From positions 6,494,413 to 6,558,412 of the forward strand of contig OZ024802.1 of NCBI GenBank assembly GCA_964017045.1: a stretch of 64,000 nucleotides of DNA, in the 5' to 3' direction. This document shows, in pieces, positions 1 through 12,100 of the stretch (position 1 is its first letter; each line of letters opens with the position of its first letter). The DNA comes from Omphiscola glabra (taxonomy: Eukaryota; Mollusca; Gastropoda; Lymnaeidae). A program made the translations under genes and the position numbers. The notes beneath the pieces are model-generated. The model had not been told where the DNA came from and ran no database searches. It saw nothing but the letters and a program-made list of their open reading frames with translations.

Positions 1-102
1 GAGACCTATAAAGTCAAACGCAAGAAGAATGGAGTCCTGGAGTGCTTTGTGTCTGACCCTAGGGCTAGGGTTAAGTGGTACAAGGGTGATGAAGTCATTG
101 AG
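1..102 (+). CDS. twitchin: Twitchin exon 1 of window (partial): Ig domain D1, first half
   Basis: 34 codons, open from base 1. Cys at codon 15 (LECFV) and Trp at codon 26 (VKWYKGDEVIE) are the B-strand Cys and C-strand Trp of an Ig fold. The exon ends GAG|GTAAGT, phase 0, and continues at 15240. The true 5' end of the exon is outside the window. Confidence 0.9.
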
Positions 103-3100
103 GTAAGTGTCACTTGGTGTGTCTGTGGGGTTTAGCTGGGTGGCACCTGGTGTGTCTTTGTGTCTCACCTTAGGGTTAGGGTTACATGGTACAAGGGAGA
201 TGAAGTCATGGGGGGAGTGTCACTTGGTGTGTCTTTGTGTCCCACCTTAGGGCGAGGGTTACATGGTATAAGGGAGATTAAGTCATTGAGGAAAGTGTCA
301 CTAGGTGTGTCTGTGTGTCTCACATTAGGGTTACAAGGTACAAGGGAGATGAAGTCATTGGGGTAAGTGTCACTAGGTGTGTCTCTGTGTCTCACCTTAG
401 AGTTACAAGGTACGAGGGAGATGAAGTCCTTGGGGTAAGTGTCACTAGGTGTGTCTCTGTGTCTCACCTTAGGGTTACATGGTACAAGGGAGATTAAGTT
501 ATTGAGGGTAGTGTCTCTTTGTGAGTTATTTGCTGGGTGGGACCTGATATGTGTATGCGTCTTTGTGGGTTCTTTGCTGGGTGGGACCTGATATGTGTAT
601 GCGTCTTTGTGGGTTCTTTGCTGGGTGGGGCCTGATATGTGTATGCGTCTTTGTGGGTTCTTTGCTGGGTGGGACCTGATATGTATATGCGTCTTTGTGG
701 GTTCTTTGCTGGGTGGGACCTGATATGTGTATGCGTCTTTGTGGGTTCTTTGCTGGCCGGGACCTGGTACGTGTATGTCATAGAGTAATTATTGTGTAAC
801 TTAAAAACACGGTGCTAGGATTTGTAGACATTATCTATTGTTGGGTATCATATGTGTTTACTTAGGGAATGGAAATAAAATGACCATTTTACCAGCATAA
901 CTCATACATTTCTTACATCAACAAATGGAAGTAACTAGGAAATAAGACTGGACGATATAATGTGATGGGGAAAAGGTATATGGATTCTGAAAGACCAGAT
1001 TTTTGTTGAAACATATTTAAGCTGTTGGATTCAATCTTCTTTTTGTTTACTTGTTTAAACTGCCAATGTAATGACATCAAAGCAAGATGTTACTCTCATA
1101 CTGTTTCATGTTTATAGTTGGCTAGTTCTAAGCAGAATGATCTTTCTTTCATTGGACTTTCAAACTGAACATTTGGAACATTTTGTGCATGTCATCAAAT
1201 TGAACTTTGTGTACATGTCATTGCATAAGTTATGTCCAGTGAATTGGTGAAGTTTCATCTGCTTCATTCCTTTAAGTCATCTAAAACTAAAAGTTATAAT
1301 GCTTTGGCCCACAGCCTATACAGCCATCTGGTTTTGATCATATTAATTATAACAAAAGTCAATTATGAAAATAAATTGAGATATTTTGTACCACACAACA
1401 AACACATTGTTTATTGTGGTCTATAGCGTTAATACTAATAAAACGTAATTTAATAAAGGCCAAAGAATTACTTTCTCATACTAAATTAGTAGCCTAAATT
1501 GTTCGAACATCCGTGTCCGTGTGCTACGAAACAATAATGACAGTACTGTACACAAACACTCACTGTTCCCGGGTGGTTTCTAGGCGACTTAAGAGACGTT
1601 TGGATAGTAAAGTCAATTGGATGCATACAGTTCCTTGTAATTTTTGGTGCACATTTTTCTCTAATGATAATTAATGGCAGTTTTCAAAGAGTTGATCTCC
1701 CCTAGGAACATGCCTCAAATAGATCAAAGTTACCCTAAAACTGGAAGAATTTGATTGACACTCTAATTGAATGAGTACAAACTAATGATGTGTCGGTCGT
1801 CCCCCTTTAGCGGGCAGCGTGTAGTCATGCCTCAGACAAAAAACCCATTCTTTATTTTGATCATCACCGCCAGCCTCTCCCGCCTCGTCGGTGTATTTAT
1901 AAACGGGCGGTGGTATAACAGTTTGTCCCCCCGTTTTATTTCTGCTTCCTCTTCTCCCCTTGCGCGGCTTGACGTCCTGCATTGTGGTGTAGGCCTTGCG
2001 TTTGACCAAACCGTGTCGATCTACGGGCCTGTTAGCATCGGCGGACATGTGTCTGTGGATGGGGGGCAGTCGAGATTTTCTTCGATGGCTGTTGGGTGGC
2101 AGTGAGCGAGCTCTGTTCTTCTCCTCTTGCTTGGCCACCATCTTCTCCAGCTCCTCAAGACTTTCGTCTTCCAGTTTCACGTTGCCCGGGTGACGTCTGT
2201 TGGGCTGCTCAACTCTGAGATGCATAAATCTGTTTCCGATATTCTGCTCGTACTCCAACATTCTCTCCTTGAGAGGAGTTTCATCTTGCTTCAGGACTCC
2301 GTCCCTGCCATGAGCACCAAAGTACCACTGCAGGAAGCTTCCTATTGAAGCGAGGCCTCCCTCAGGCACGTTTCTCTCCTTCCAAAGTAGGTCTTTGATG
2401 TCTTTGATCTTGGGGTATGATGGTATTCTCAGCTTGGTAAGCCAGTCGTCGTGAAGGATAAAGAATGACCTATACTGTTTCCTGGGTATAAGGAATATGG
2501 AAGATTTGACGGAGATACGGGTGTCGAAGACGGGCAGGCTCTCGTCGTCATCAAGAACCGTACCACAAATCAGGAGAAGATAGTCCTTGAAGGATAAGCC
2601 GGTCTTCATTTTCACCCTCATCAGAAAAGTGGCCAAAGTTTCTTTGCTGTAGGCCAGCATTTTGTAGATGACATTCTGGTGGCCGTGAATGAATACCGGG
2701 TACTGCTTTAAACTGAGTTCAATGGGTACCTTGTACTCCTCGATGACGTCGACGACTCTCTTGTTGTTGGGCAACCTGTAGCCATCCACCACCAGGTCGT
2801 ACATGGAAGCGTTCGGCACACCGACCCTTTCCAGTGTATCTTTGACAGATTTGATGGTGCGACTGGGGGCGACTTTAAGCAGCTCAGTTATGCCACGTGC
2901 TATCTTGAACTTCAGGGGAATCCCGTAGAGTAGATCGTCGTCCATTTTCATGGCTGAGAGGTCAAGGGTTACGGCTTTTGCGTTGCTGGACACGGAGCCG
3001 ATGGCATCGGTGAAGTCTAAGGGGAGGCTGTTGTGTCTCAGCAGCTTCATCAGGTTTACCGGGTAGCCCGTCATGCCGTGCAGCTTGAGAACCACCGTGG

Positions 3101-6100
3101 ACCATCTGTCAAACTTAGAGACGAGGATGTGGTGCAGGCGCCCTGTGTCCAGGAGGACCGGCACTTTCTGTATCGCCATATCATGGGCTAACCCTATGGT
3201 GGACATGGTCAGTACGTTGCCGTCGACGACACCGTAAAATCCCAAGCAGTTGTCCCAGTCAATGACCCTTGACCCCAGGTAGAGGACCAGCGTATGTTTG
3301 GGTAGGAATAGTTCGTACAGGCGCACCACGTCAACGATACTTTGACTCACTGTGCGCCTCAGAATGCTTGCAATGATCCCGAACCCAGTCGTGCACGAGT
3401 CGACGTAGAGGTGGTACTGCTTGCCCCAGAATGTCTCCACGTGGACCAAAATGTCGTTCTTCAGGTTGAGCAGTACGAAAATGGTGCTGCTGTGAGCCAG
3501 TCCGTACTCAAACAAATATCGGACATTCTCCAGCGGCCTGTCCTTGTACAGCAGATCCATGCGGTCAGACGGGTAACCTCTTTCGGTTTGAAGTCGTGTC
3601 TTCAGCTCCAGCACCGTCATTGTGATGTTTAGCTGGAGGCAAGCCGAAACAATGGGTTGGTTAATTTTTTTTATAGAAAGGGGAACAGTGGGTTGGTTAA
3701 TTTTGATAGACATGGATACAGCATATGAAACAACTAAGGCTACTTGTACTGTCGGCTTTAAAAAGTAGATATATTTAGATTAAAATATACTTAATACAAA
3801 TGCCGGGTATATCATAAATGATTTTTTTAAATTGGAAACTATAATTTTACTATAATTCCAACTAGGTTAGTGGACATAAGAAGTTTCACATCTAAAATCC
3901 ATGAATTTAAATATCTGGTAATAAGGGGGAAAGACCGCAATCAGGTTTAAGGTAAATGGGTGAAACAAAGGCATGGGAAACCTGAAAAAAAGAACGCAAC
4001 ATGGATTTAAACCCAACTTTACTTTTTAAAGGCAATCTAAATGCGTTTAGAAATACACAGTGGCAATCCTAAAGTAAAAAATGGTTTGAGAGTCCTTGGG
4101 CTCAAAGTATAACATATAAGTATAAAAATAAAAACAAAACAAGCCAAAGTCGTGTAGGTAACTCACCACCATATCTATCTTAAAGTCTTGTAGGTAACTC
4201 ATTACCATGTCTATCTTAATGAAGTCGTGTAGGCAGTGGCGTAGCGATCTTAACTCGCGCCCGGGGCACAATACCTTTTTAGCGCCCCCCCCCCATTCGA
4301 AAACCATACAATATTATATGTAAAATATACCATTTGGCGCCCCTTTGTGAGTAGCGCCCGGGGCATGATGACCCACTTGCCCTCCCTCGCTACGCCACTG
4401 CGTGTAGGTATAACTCACCACCACGTCTATCTTAAAGTCTTGTAGGTAACTCACCACCATGTCTATCTTGTGGCCCAGTTGTTTGATCTCCAGGGTGATC
4501 ATGTAGTCATACAATGGGGCAATGAGGATAGCCGTGCCAGGCTTGACAATAAACACACTTTCCATGTCCAGGGGCCTCTTGTGTCCTGGTAGAAGCACCA
4601 TCATCTGCAGAGTGGGATATAAGTTCATCTAGAATAAAGAATCTCATGTATCATTCAGGAACCCTATCATAGGCCTACTTCAGTTAGGAACGGGAACTCT
4701 ATATCTAAGACCTACTTCAGCTGGGAACAGGAACCCTGTCTTAGGTCTACTACTTCAGCTGGGAACAGGAACCCTGTCTTAGGTCTACTACTTCAGCTGG
4801 GAACAGGAACCCTGTCTTAGGTCTACTTCAGCTGGGAACCGGAACCCTGTCTTGGATCTACTACTTCAGCTGGGAACAGGAACCCTGTCTTAGGTCTACT
4901 TCAGCTGGGAACCGGAACCCTGTCTTAGGTCTACTTCAGCTGGGAACAGGAACTCTATCATACGCCTACCTACATGAAGGTTTCCCTAAATGCCAGCTAT
5001 TGCATAAGTTATGAAAGCTATTTGATGAAACTAAATTATCTGTATTAAGAATTTCCAACTGCATTAAAAAAAAAACATATATTCAAATGATGTTGTTCAC
5101 TTAAGTGACGAAACAATAGACATTATACGTTGACATCTGCTTCGGATAATTTGGCGGGAATTGTGTAACCCCCTGACCGGAAAAGACTGACAGCTATATA
5201 TACCCTGACCACTGGCGACCAAGTGCAGTGACTGCTCTCGACTAGCCTGACCCTACCACTTTCCCTTTCGCTAGACTCGCAGTCACTACCAGGGGGGTCA
5301 ACCATAGATCGGTTAAGAACTGAAGGGGTAAGAGGGTCGGGTTGTAGAAATGTGTGTATTGGTGCGTTTGGAGAAATCTGAACGAGTGTGTACCTTCGCA
5401 AAGATTGTAATAATCTTGAAAATTGTATCTTTGATATCATAAAATGTCACTAAAACATTGAAATAGAAATTAGCCTATTTAGTGACTGTGATTGTCAAAC
5501 TGACACAAATTGGTTGAAAGCAGCGCATTAGAATCAATTTCATATCGGTTTTGGATTATTTTTTTTTTTAAATCTAGAATAAAACCCCATAGTTTGTGTT
5601 TTACAAATTTTAAACTTATGATAAAAATTAAAAAAGTCAATCTTCCATGCAGGAAGTCATTACTATTCTTGGATCTCTACAGATATTTTACGTGGATGTA
5701 ACACAAAAACAGCTGATAGGGGAAAGGTGGGGTCGGGGTGAAAGCGCAGTAGCAAAGTTAAACCGTTGTTTCGAACCTCTAACAGCAACGACCTTGCCCT
5801 TTTCCTTAAAACCTTGACCTCTCACCTTGTCCACGGCAGTATTGAACTGTAGAGAGGTCCTGGCGAATGCCACGATGTTCATGAACGTGTCGCCTTGGAC
5901 GGGTGTGAACAGTGCGATCGTCTCGGGGTTCCTGTGGGTCCATATGGCCAGCTGTTGGCCGTAGACCTTCTGGAGGTCAAGTTCACCATAGATGGCGTCA
6001 TAAGGGTCAAGCTCATCGTCTAGGTCGTCGTAAAGAGAATCTGCTGGGCTGGCCGCTGGGTATGGAATTGAGTTGTACGCCTGTGGGGAGAAGGGATGGG

Positions 6101-9100
6101 TTAGTCAATACCAGATTAGAAGGCAGGTCTGTTTGTAGACTAGGTGTCATTTTTCATTAGACTAGGTGTCATATTCCACAAGACAAGATGGTTTAATAAA
6201 GTTATAGCCTGAGTGGTTAATTTGTCAAGTGTGATCTACCAATCATGTAAAGCATGTTTACGTCAGAATTAAAATAGGCCTGCAATTTGCATTGTAAAAA
6301 TACGCCGAACTTTAAACAATATTTAGTTAACTGCTAAATATTAATGGACTTAAAACTAAATAGCCTTAAAAGGACCAAAGAGTTGGGGTTTTTGTGTGTT
6401 TTGTTTCTCTTTTTTTCTTAGGGGGGTGGGGGTAATCTCCTATAAAAATTAACCCACCGGCGCTGTGTTAAATAGTCTCTCGCCTTGATGACCTTGGCCC
6501 CAACCCTGGACAGGGTGTGGTTGGATGAAACCGTCCATCATATTCCTGTCGTATCTATCACGGACGTTGTCACCCTTCTCGTGGCATTGGTCTGCGGTCA
6601 ATGCCTCCTGCTGACACGAACTGTCTTAAAACCATTGGCGGATATCGTCACCTGACCCAAATGATCGCCACTCACAGTAGGGTTGGTCACTGACAGTTGG
6701 GTTGGTCACTCACAGTTGGGTTGGTCACTGACAGTTGGGTTGGTCACTCACAGTTGGTTGGTCACTCAACGCAGTTGGGTTTGAGGTCACTTTACAGTGC
6801 GGTGTCCCTCGTTGTAGTCGACTTATTGGTGTCTATAATAAAAAGGTTTTGAAGAGAGAAATTTTATAAAAGTGAAGCATATGTAACAAGTGATAATGTG
6901 GAGGCCAGCGGCGAATGTGTCATTAATGTTGGCGAGAAAACCATGATGAACAAATAATGGATGTATATCGTCAATTGGTAAACATTTTTTTAAAAAGATC
7001 ATATAAGGTGAATGCTGTAGCCTATAAGGCCCCCACCACTATGTTCCCACACTGCTGATTGTGACGTTTTTATTGAAAGGAGTGCCTGCGTGTGATAGAA
7101 TTTAGTTTTTTTCTGCATAGTAAAAAAGGGGGGGGGGGGGAGGAAGAGATTCTCAAGCTGATAACAAAGACATATTATATACTTTATGTCCGCGTCTAAA
7201 CTTTAGTTGCATTACATTGTAAACTTTACATGTCTAAACATTATTTGCATTACATTGTAAACTTTGCATCTCTAAACATATCATGTATAATTGTTGCACA
7301 TAGAAACATTACGTCTTTAAATATTTCCTATATTAACATTACATGCACCAACTAAACACGTACACATTTTACATGTGTAGAAAGGGAAGTGCTTATGTTA
7401 TATGTACAGACATTCACTTTAAAAATGTACGTGTGACTAAATTCACTGGCTTTGGTATCGTTTCTCTTTGCCAATTGGTTTTCAGTCCTTTGTTGCATAT
7501 CGTTCATCCAACCAGCCGAATCTCCAAACACGTTACATTTGTTAAACCTTACAATGGTACGTAACACATGGTATGGAGACCCCTGATAATAAGGACTGGA
7601 AGCTTTCTTCAGAGAACAGTACAAACAAAGAGTGAAACGACTTAAAATCTATACGTACACTTTACTCAAACAAAAGGATGCACAAACATAACATAGAACC
7701 TACAGCTGTACATGAATGTGTCTGTCTAACATAGAACCTACAGCTGCACATAAATGTGTCTGTCTAACATAGAACCTACAGCTGTACATGAATGTGTCTT
7801 TCTAACATAGAACCTACAGCTGTACATGAATGTGTCTGTCTAACATAGAACCTACAGCTGTACATGAATGTGTCCTTCTAACATAGAACCTAAAGCTGTA
7901 CATGAATGTGTCTTACTAACATAGAACCTACAGCTGTACATGAATGTGTCTTACTAGTATGGAACCTACAGCTGTACATATATGTGTCTGTGTAACATAG
8001 AACCTACAGCTGTAAAAATATGTGTCTGTCTAACACTAAACATTTTTGTGTTTAAAAATCTTTCAATCGCGTTCACCGGTATCTTATTGGCACATCCTAT
8101 CTGGCACATCTTATCTTCCGCATTTAATTTGATCCTAACGACCAGGAACTACAGTCTTGCCGTTAAATCCCCAAGCGTTACCGAGGCAAAAGTGCATTAA
8201 GAAAGAACTTAAACTTGTTCAGAAATAATGGCTGTTTTAACTTTTAACCAGTTGTTCATTTATACAGTAAGACTTACCCAAAAAATGATCCCATACTTCC
8301 AAAGAATGGCCTTTTGTGGGTTTTTTTTACGACCTCACTAGAACTAATTGACCAACTGACCAATACCGGTCGTTAAAATCAACTCTTTCCAATACGTCCT
8401 TAAAACTTTCACGGAGTGATTAACACACAAACACTGGGTGTTACATATCCTGTCCCCCGAGTTCTTGTGGTATGAATAGATTCAATGTTTTCTTACACCT
8501 GGTTTAAAAAGGGAGTAGAACTCTGGGGGAGAAAACCTGGGTGGGTGGGTGGTGGGGGGCACCAATTTCTATTGCTTATCGATCTCTGCCCTGGTGATAT
8601 CACATTGATCTTTCCTGCCACTGCCAAATAGTCCACGCTTTCACTAGGTCCCAACTGTCTGTACGGCCCAAATAGATCCTGCCTTTCTGATTCTAGTCTT
8701 TTCTTATGCTAATGCCCCTTGAACCGATCGATAGCTGATACAGACGTTACCGCCTAGTTGGGTTCTTTCCCCTGATTGTGTTTTATAGTCCCAATGACAT
8801 CCAACCCCCTCCCCTCTTTCGTCTGTCGACATGTCAGATGGCAATGAGAGCCAAGAGTAGAATTAAATATTGTTATAGGTGGATCAGTTGCACGCTGTTA
8901 AAGCTTTGTTTAGCGAGATGACAAGAGAGCTAAGTTGATACTTGTGGATCAGTTGCACGCTGTTAAAGCTTTGTTTGGCGAGATGACAAGAGAGCCAAGT
9001 TGATACTTGTGGATCAGTTGCACGCTGTTAAAGCTTTGTTTGGCGAGATGACAAGAGAGCCAAGTTGATACTTGTGGATCAGTTGCACGCTATTAAAGCT

Positions 9101-12100
9101 TTGTTTAGCGAGATGACAAGAGAGCCAAGTTGATACTTGTGGATCAGTTGCACGCTATAAAGCTTTGTTTAGCGAGATGACAAGAGAGCCAAGTTGATAC
9201 TTGTGGATCAGTTGCACGCTATTAAAGCTTTGTTTAGCGAGATGACAAGAGAGCCAAGTTGATACTTGTGGATCAGTTGCACGCTATTAAAGCTTTGTTT
9301 AGCGAGATGACAAGAGAGCCAAGTTGATACTTGTGGATCAGTTGCACGCTGTTAAAGCTTTGTTTAGCGAGATGACAAGAGAGCCAAGTTGATACTTGTG
9401 GATCAGTTGCACGCTATTAAAGCTTTGTTTAGCGAGATGACAAGAGAGCTAAGTTGATACTTGTGGATCAGTTGCACACTGTTAAAGCTTTGTTTGGCGA
9501 GATGACAAGAGAGCCAAGTTGATACTTGTGGATCAGTTGCACGCTATTAAAGCTTTGTTTAGCGAGATGACAAGAGAGCTAAGTTGATACTTGTGGATCA
9601 GTTGCACGCTGTTAAAGCTTTGTTTAGCGAGATGACAAGAGAGCTAAGTTGATACTTGTGGATCAGTTGCACGCTATTAAAGCTTTGTTTAGCGAGATGA
9701 CAAGAGAGCCAAGTTGATACTTGTGGATCAGTTGCACGCTATTAAAGCTTTGTTTAGCGAGATGACAAGAGAGCTAAGTTGATACTTGTGGATCAGTTGC
9801 ACGCTGTTAAAGCTTTGTTTGGCGAGATGACAAGAGAGCCAAGTTGATACTTGTGGATCAGTTGCACGCTATTAAAGCTTTGTTTAGCGAGATGACAAGA
9901 GAGCTAAGTTGATACTTGTGGATCAGTTGCACGCTGTTAAAGCTTTGTTTAGCGAGATGACAAGAGAGCCAAGTTGATACTTGTGGATCAGTTGCACGCT
10001 GTTAAAGCTTTGTTTAGCGAGATGACAAGAGAGCCAAGTTGATACTTATGGATCAGTTGCACGCTGTTAAAGCTTTGTTTAGCGAGATGACAAGAGAGCC
10101 AAGTTGATACTTGTGGAACAGTTTCACGCTGTTAAAGCTTTGTTTAGCGAGATGACAAGAGAGCCAAGTTGATACTTGTGGATCAGTTTCACGCTGTTAA
10201 AGCTTTGTTTAGCGAGATGACAAGAGAGCCAAGTTGATACTTGTGGATCAGTTGCACGCTGTTAAAGCTTTGTTTAGCGAGATGACAAGAGAGCTAAGTT
10301 GATACTTGTGGATCAGTTGCACGCTGTTAAAGCTTTGTTTAGCGAGATGACAAGAGAGCCAAGTTGATACTTGTGGATCAGTTGCACGCTGTTAAAGCTT
10401 TCTTTAGCGAGATGACAAGAGAGCTAAGTTGATACTTGTGGATCAGTTGCACGCTGTTAAAGCTTTGTTTAGCGAGATGACAAGAGAGCTAAGTTGATAC
10501 TTGTGGATCAGTTGCACGCTGTTAAAGCTTTGTTTAGCGAGATGACAAGAGAGCCAAGTTGATACTTGTGGATCAGTTGCACGCTGTTAAAGCTTTGTTT
10601 AGCGAGATGACAAGAGAGCCAAGTTGATACTTGTGGATCAGTTGCACGCTGTTAAAGCTTTGTTTAGTGAGATGACAAGAGAGCCAAGTTGATACTTGTG
10701 GATCAGTTGCACGCTGTTAAAGCTTTGTTTAGCGAGATGACAAGAGAGCTAAGTTGATACTTGTGGATCAGTTGCACGCTGTTAAAGCTTTGTTTAGCGA
10801 GATGACAAGAGAGCCAAGTTGATACTTGTGGATCAGTTGCACGCTGTTAAAGCTTTGTTTAGCGAGATGACAAGAGAGCCAAGTTGATACTTGTGGATCA
10901 GTTGCACGCTGTTAAAGCTTTGTTTGGCGAGATGACAAGAGAGCCAAGTTGATACTTGTGGATCAGTTGCACGCTATTAAAGCTTTGTTTAGCGAGATGA
11001 CAAGAGAGCTAAGTTGATACTTGTGGATCAGTTGCACGCTGTTAAAGCTTTGTTTAGCGAGATGACAAGAGAGCTAAGTTGATACTTGTGGATCAGTTGC
11101 ACGCTGTTAAAGCTTTGTTTGGCGAGATGACAAGAGAGCTAAGTTGATACTTGTGGATCAGTTGCACGCTGTTAAAGCTTTGTTTAGCGAGATGACAAGA
11201 GAGCTAAGTTGATACTTGTAGATCAGTTGCACGCTGTTAAAGCTTTGTTTAGCGAGATGACAAGAGAGCTAAGTTGATACTTGTGGATCAGTTGCACGCT
11301 GTTAAAGCTTTGTTTAGCGAGATGACAAGAGAGCTAAGTTGATACTTGTAGATCAGTTGCACGCTGTTAAAGCTTTGTTTAGCGAGATGACAAGAGAGCT
11401 AAGTTGATACTTGTGGATCAGTTGCACGCTGTTAAAGCTTTGTTTAGCGAGATGACAAGAGAGCTAAGTTGATACTTGTGGATCAGTTGCACTTAGAGCG
11501 CTATCTTTTTTTTTCCAAATGTCGTCACGACATGACACGACTGTCTGATGAATTGATTTATTACACCTGATCGACTTATTTAACTACTATTAATTAACTA
11601 GGAAATATATAAAACAATGTAGGGGAAAACCTAAACAAAGGGAGGTCAAAACAAAAATACCAAAGCCCTCTACACGAACAGTACACACAGAGAATAGCGA
11701 TGAAATACTTTGTTGAAATCTTGTATCCAAGAGTACAGCAAGAGTAATGTAGTTTCACTCTTTGTTTGTACTCTTCTCTGTAGAAGGGCCCCCCCCCCCC
11801 CTGTCCTTACTTCCAGGGTCTTCCATACCATGTGTTACGTACCATTGTAGGGTTTAATAAATGTAACGTGTTTTAATATCTGGCACGTTAAATCAGTGGT
11901 CGGAAAATCTCGGCAAGTCGGCCATAAAGCGGGTTTGAATCCGAAAAAAATGGCTCTTGACAGGCTCTTGCAAAAAAGAGCTCCCAGAAAAATGTTAATC
12001 ATCTTGCTGCTGATTTTAGGCTCTTATGACTAATGAGTTTGCCGACCACTGCGTTAGATGAACAATATGTAACAAAAAACTGAAAAACCAAAAAAAATAT

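Larger units (their letters stand above)
6611..7689. other. Intron 1 / possible 5' flank of the nested gene
   Basis: Holds the short array at 6670-6785, a poly-G run near 7127 and one arm of an inverted repeat (7527-7640). The promoter of the nested gene could lie here, but I saw no clear element. Confidence 0.5.

Noticed and set aside
1232..1426. 64-codon plus-strand ORF
   Set aside because: AT-rich intronic sequence, composition like its surroundings.
5123..5440. 105-codon minus-strand ORF
   Set aside because: Lies within the nested gene's intron, has no recognisable domain and no convincing splice sites in frame.
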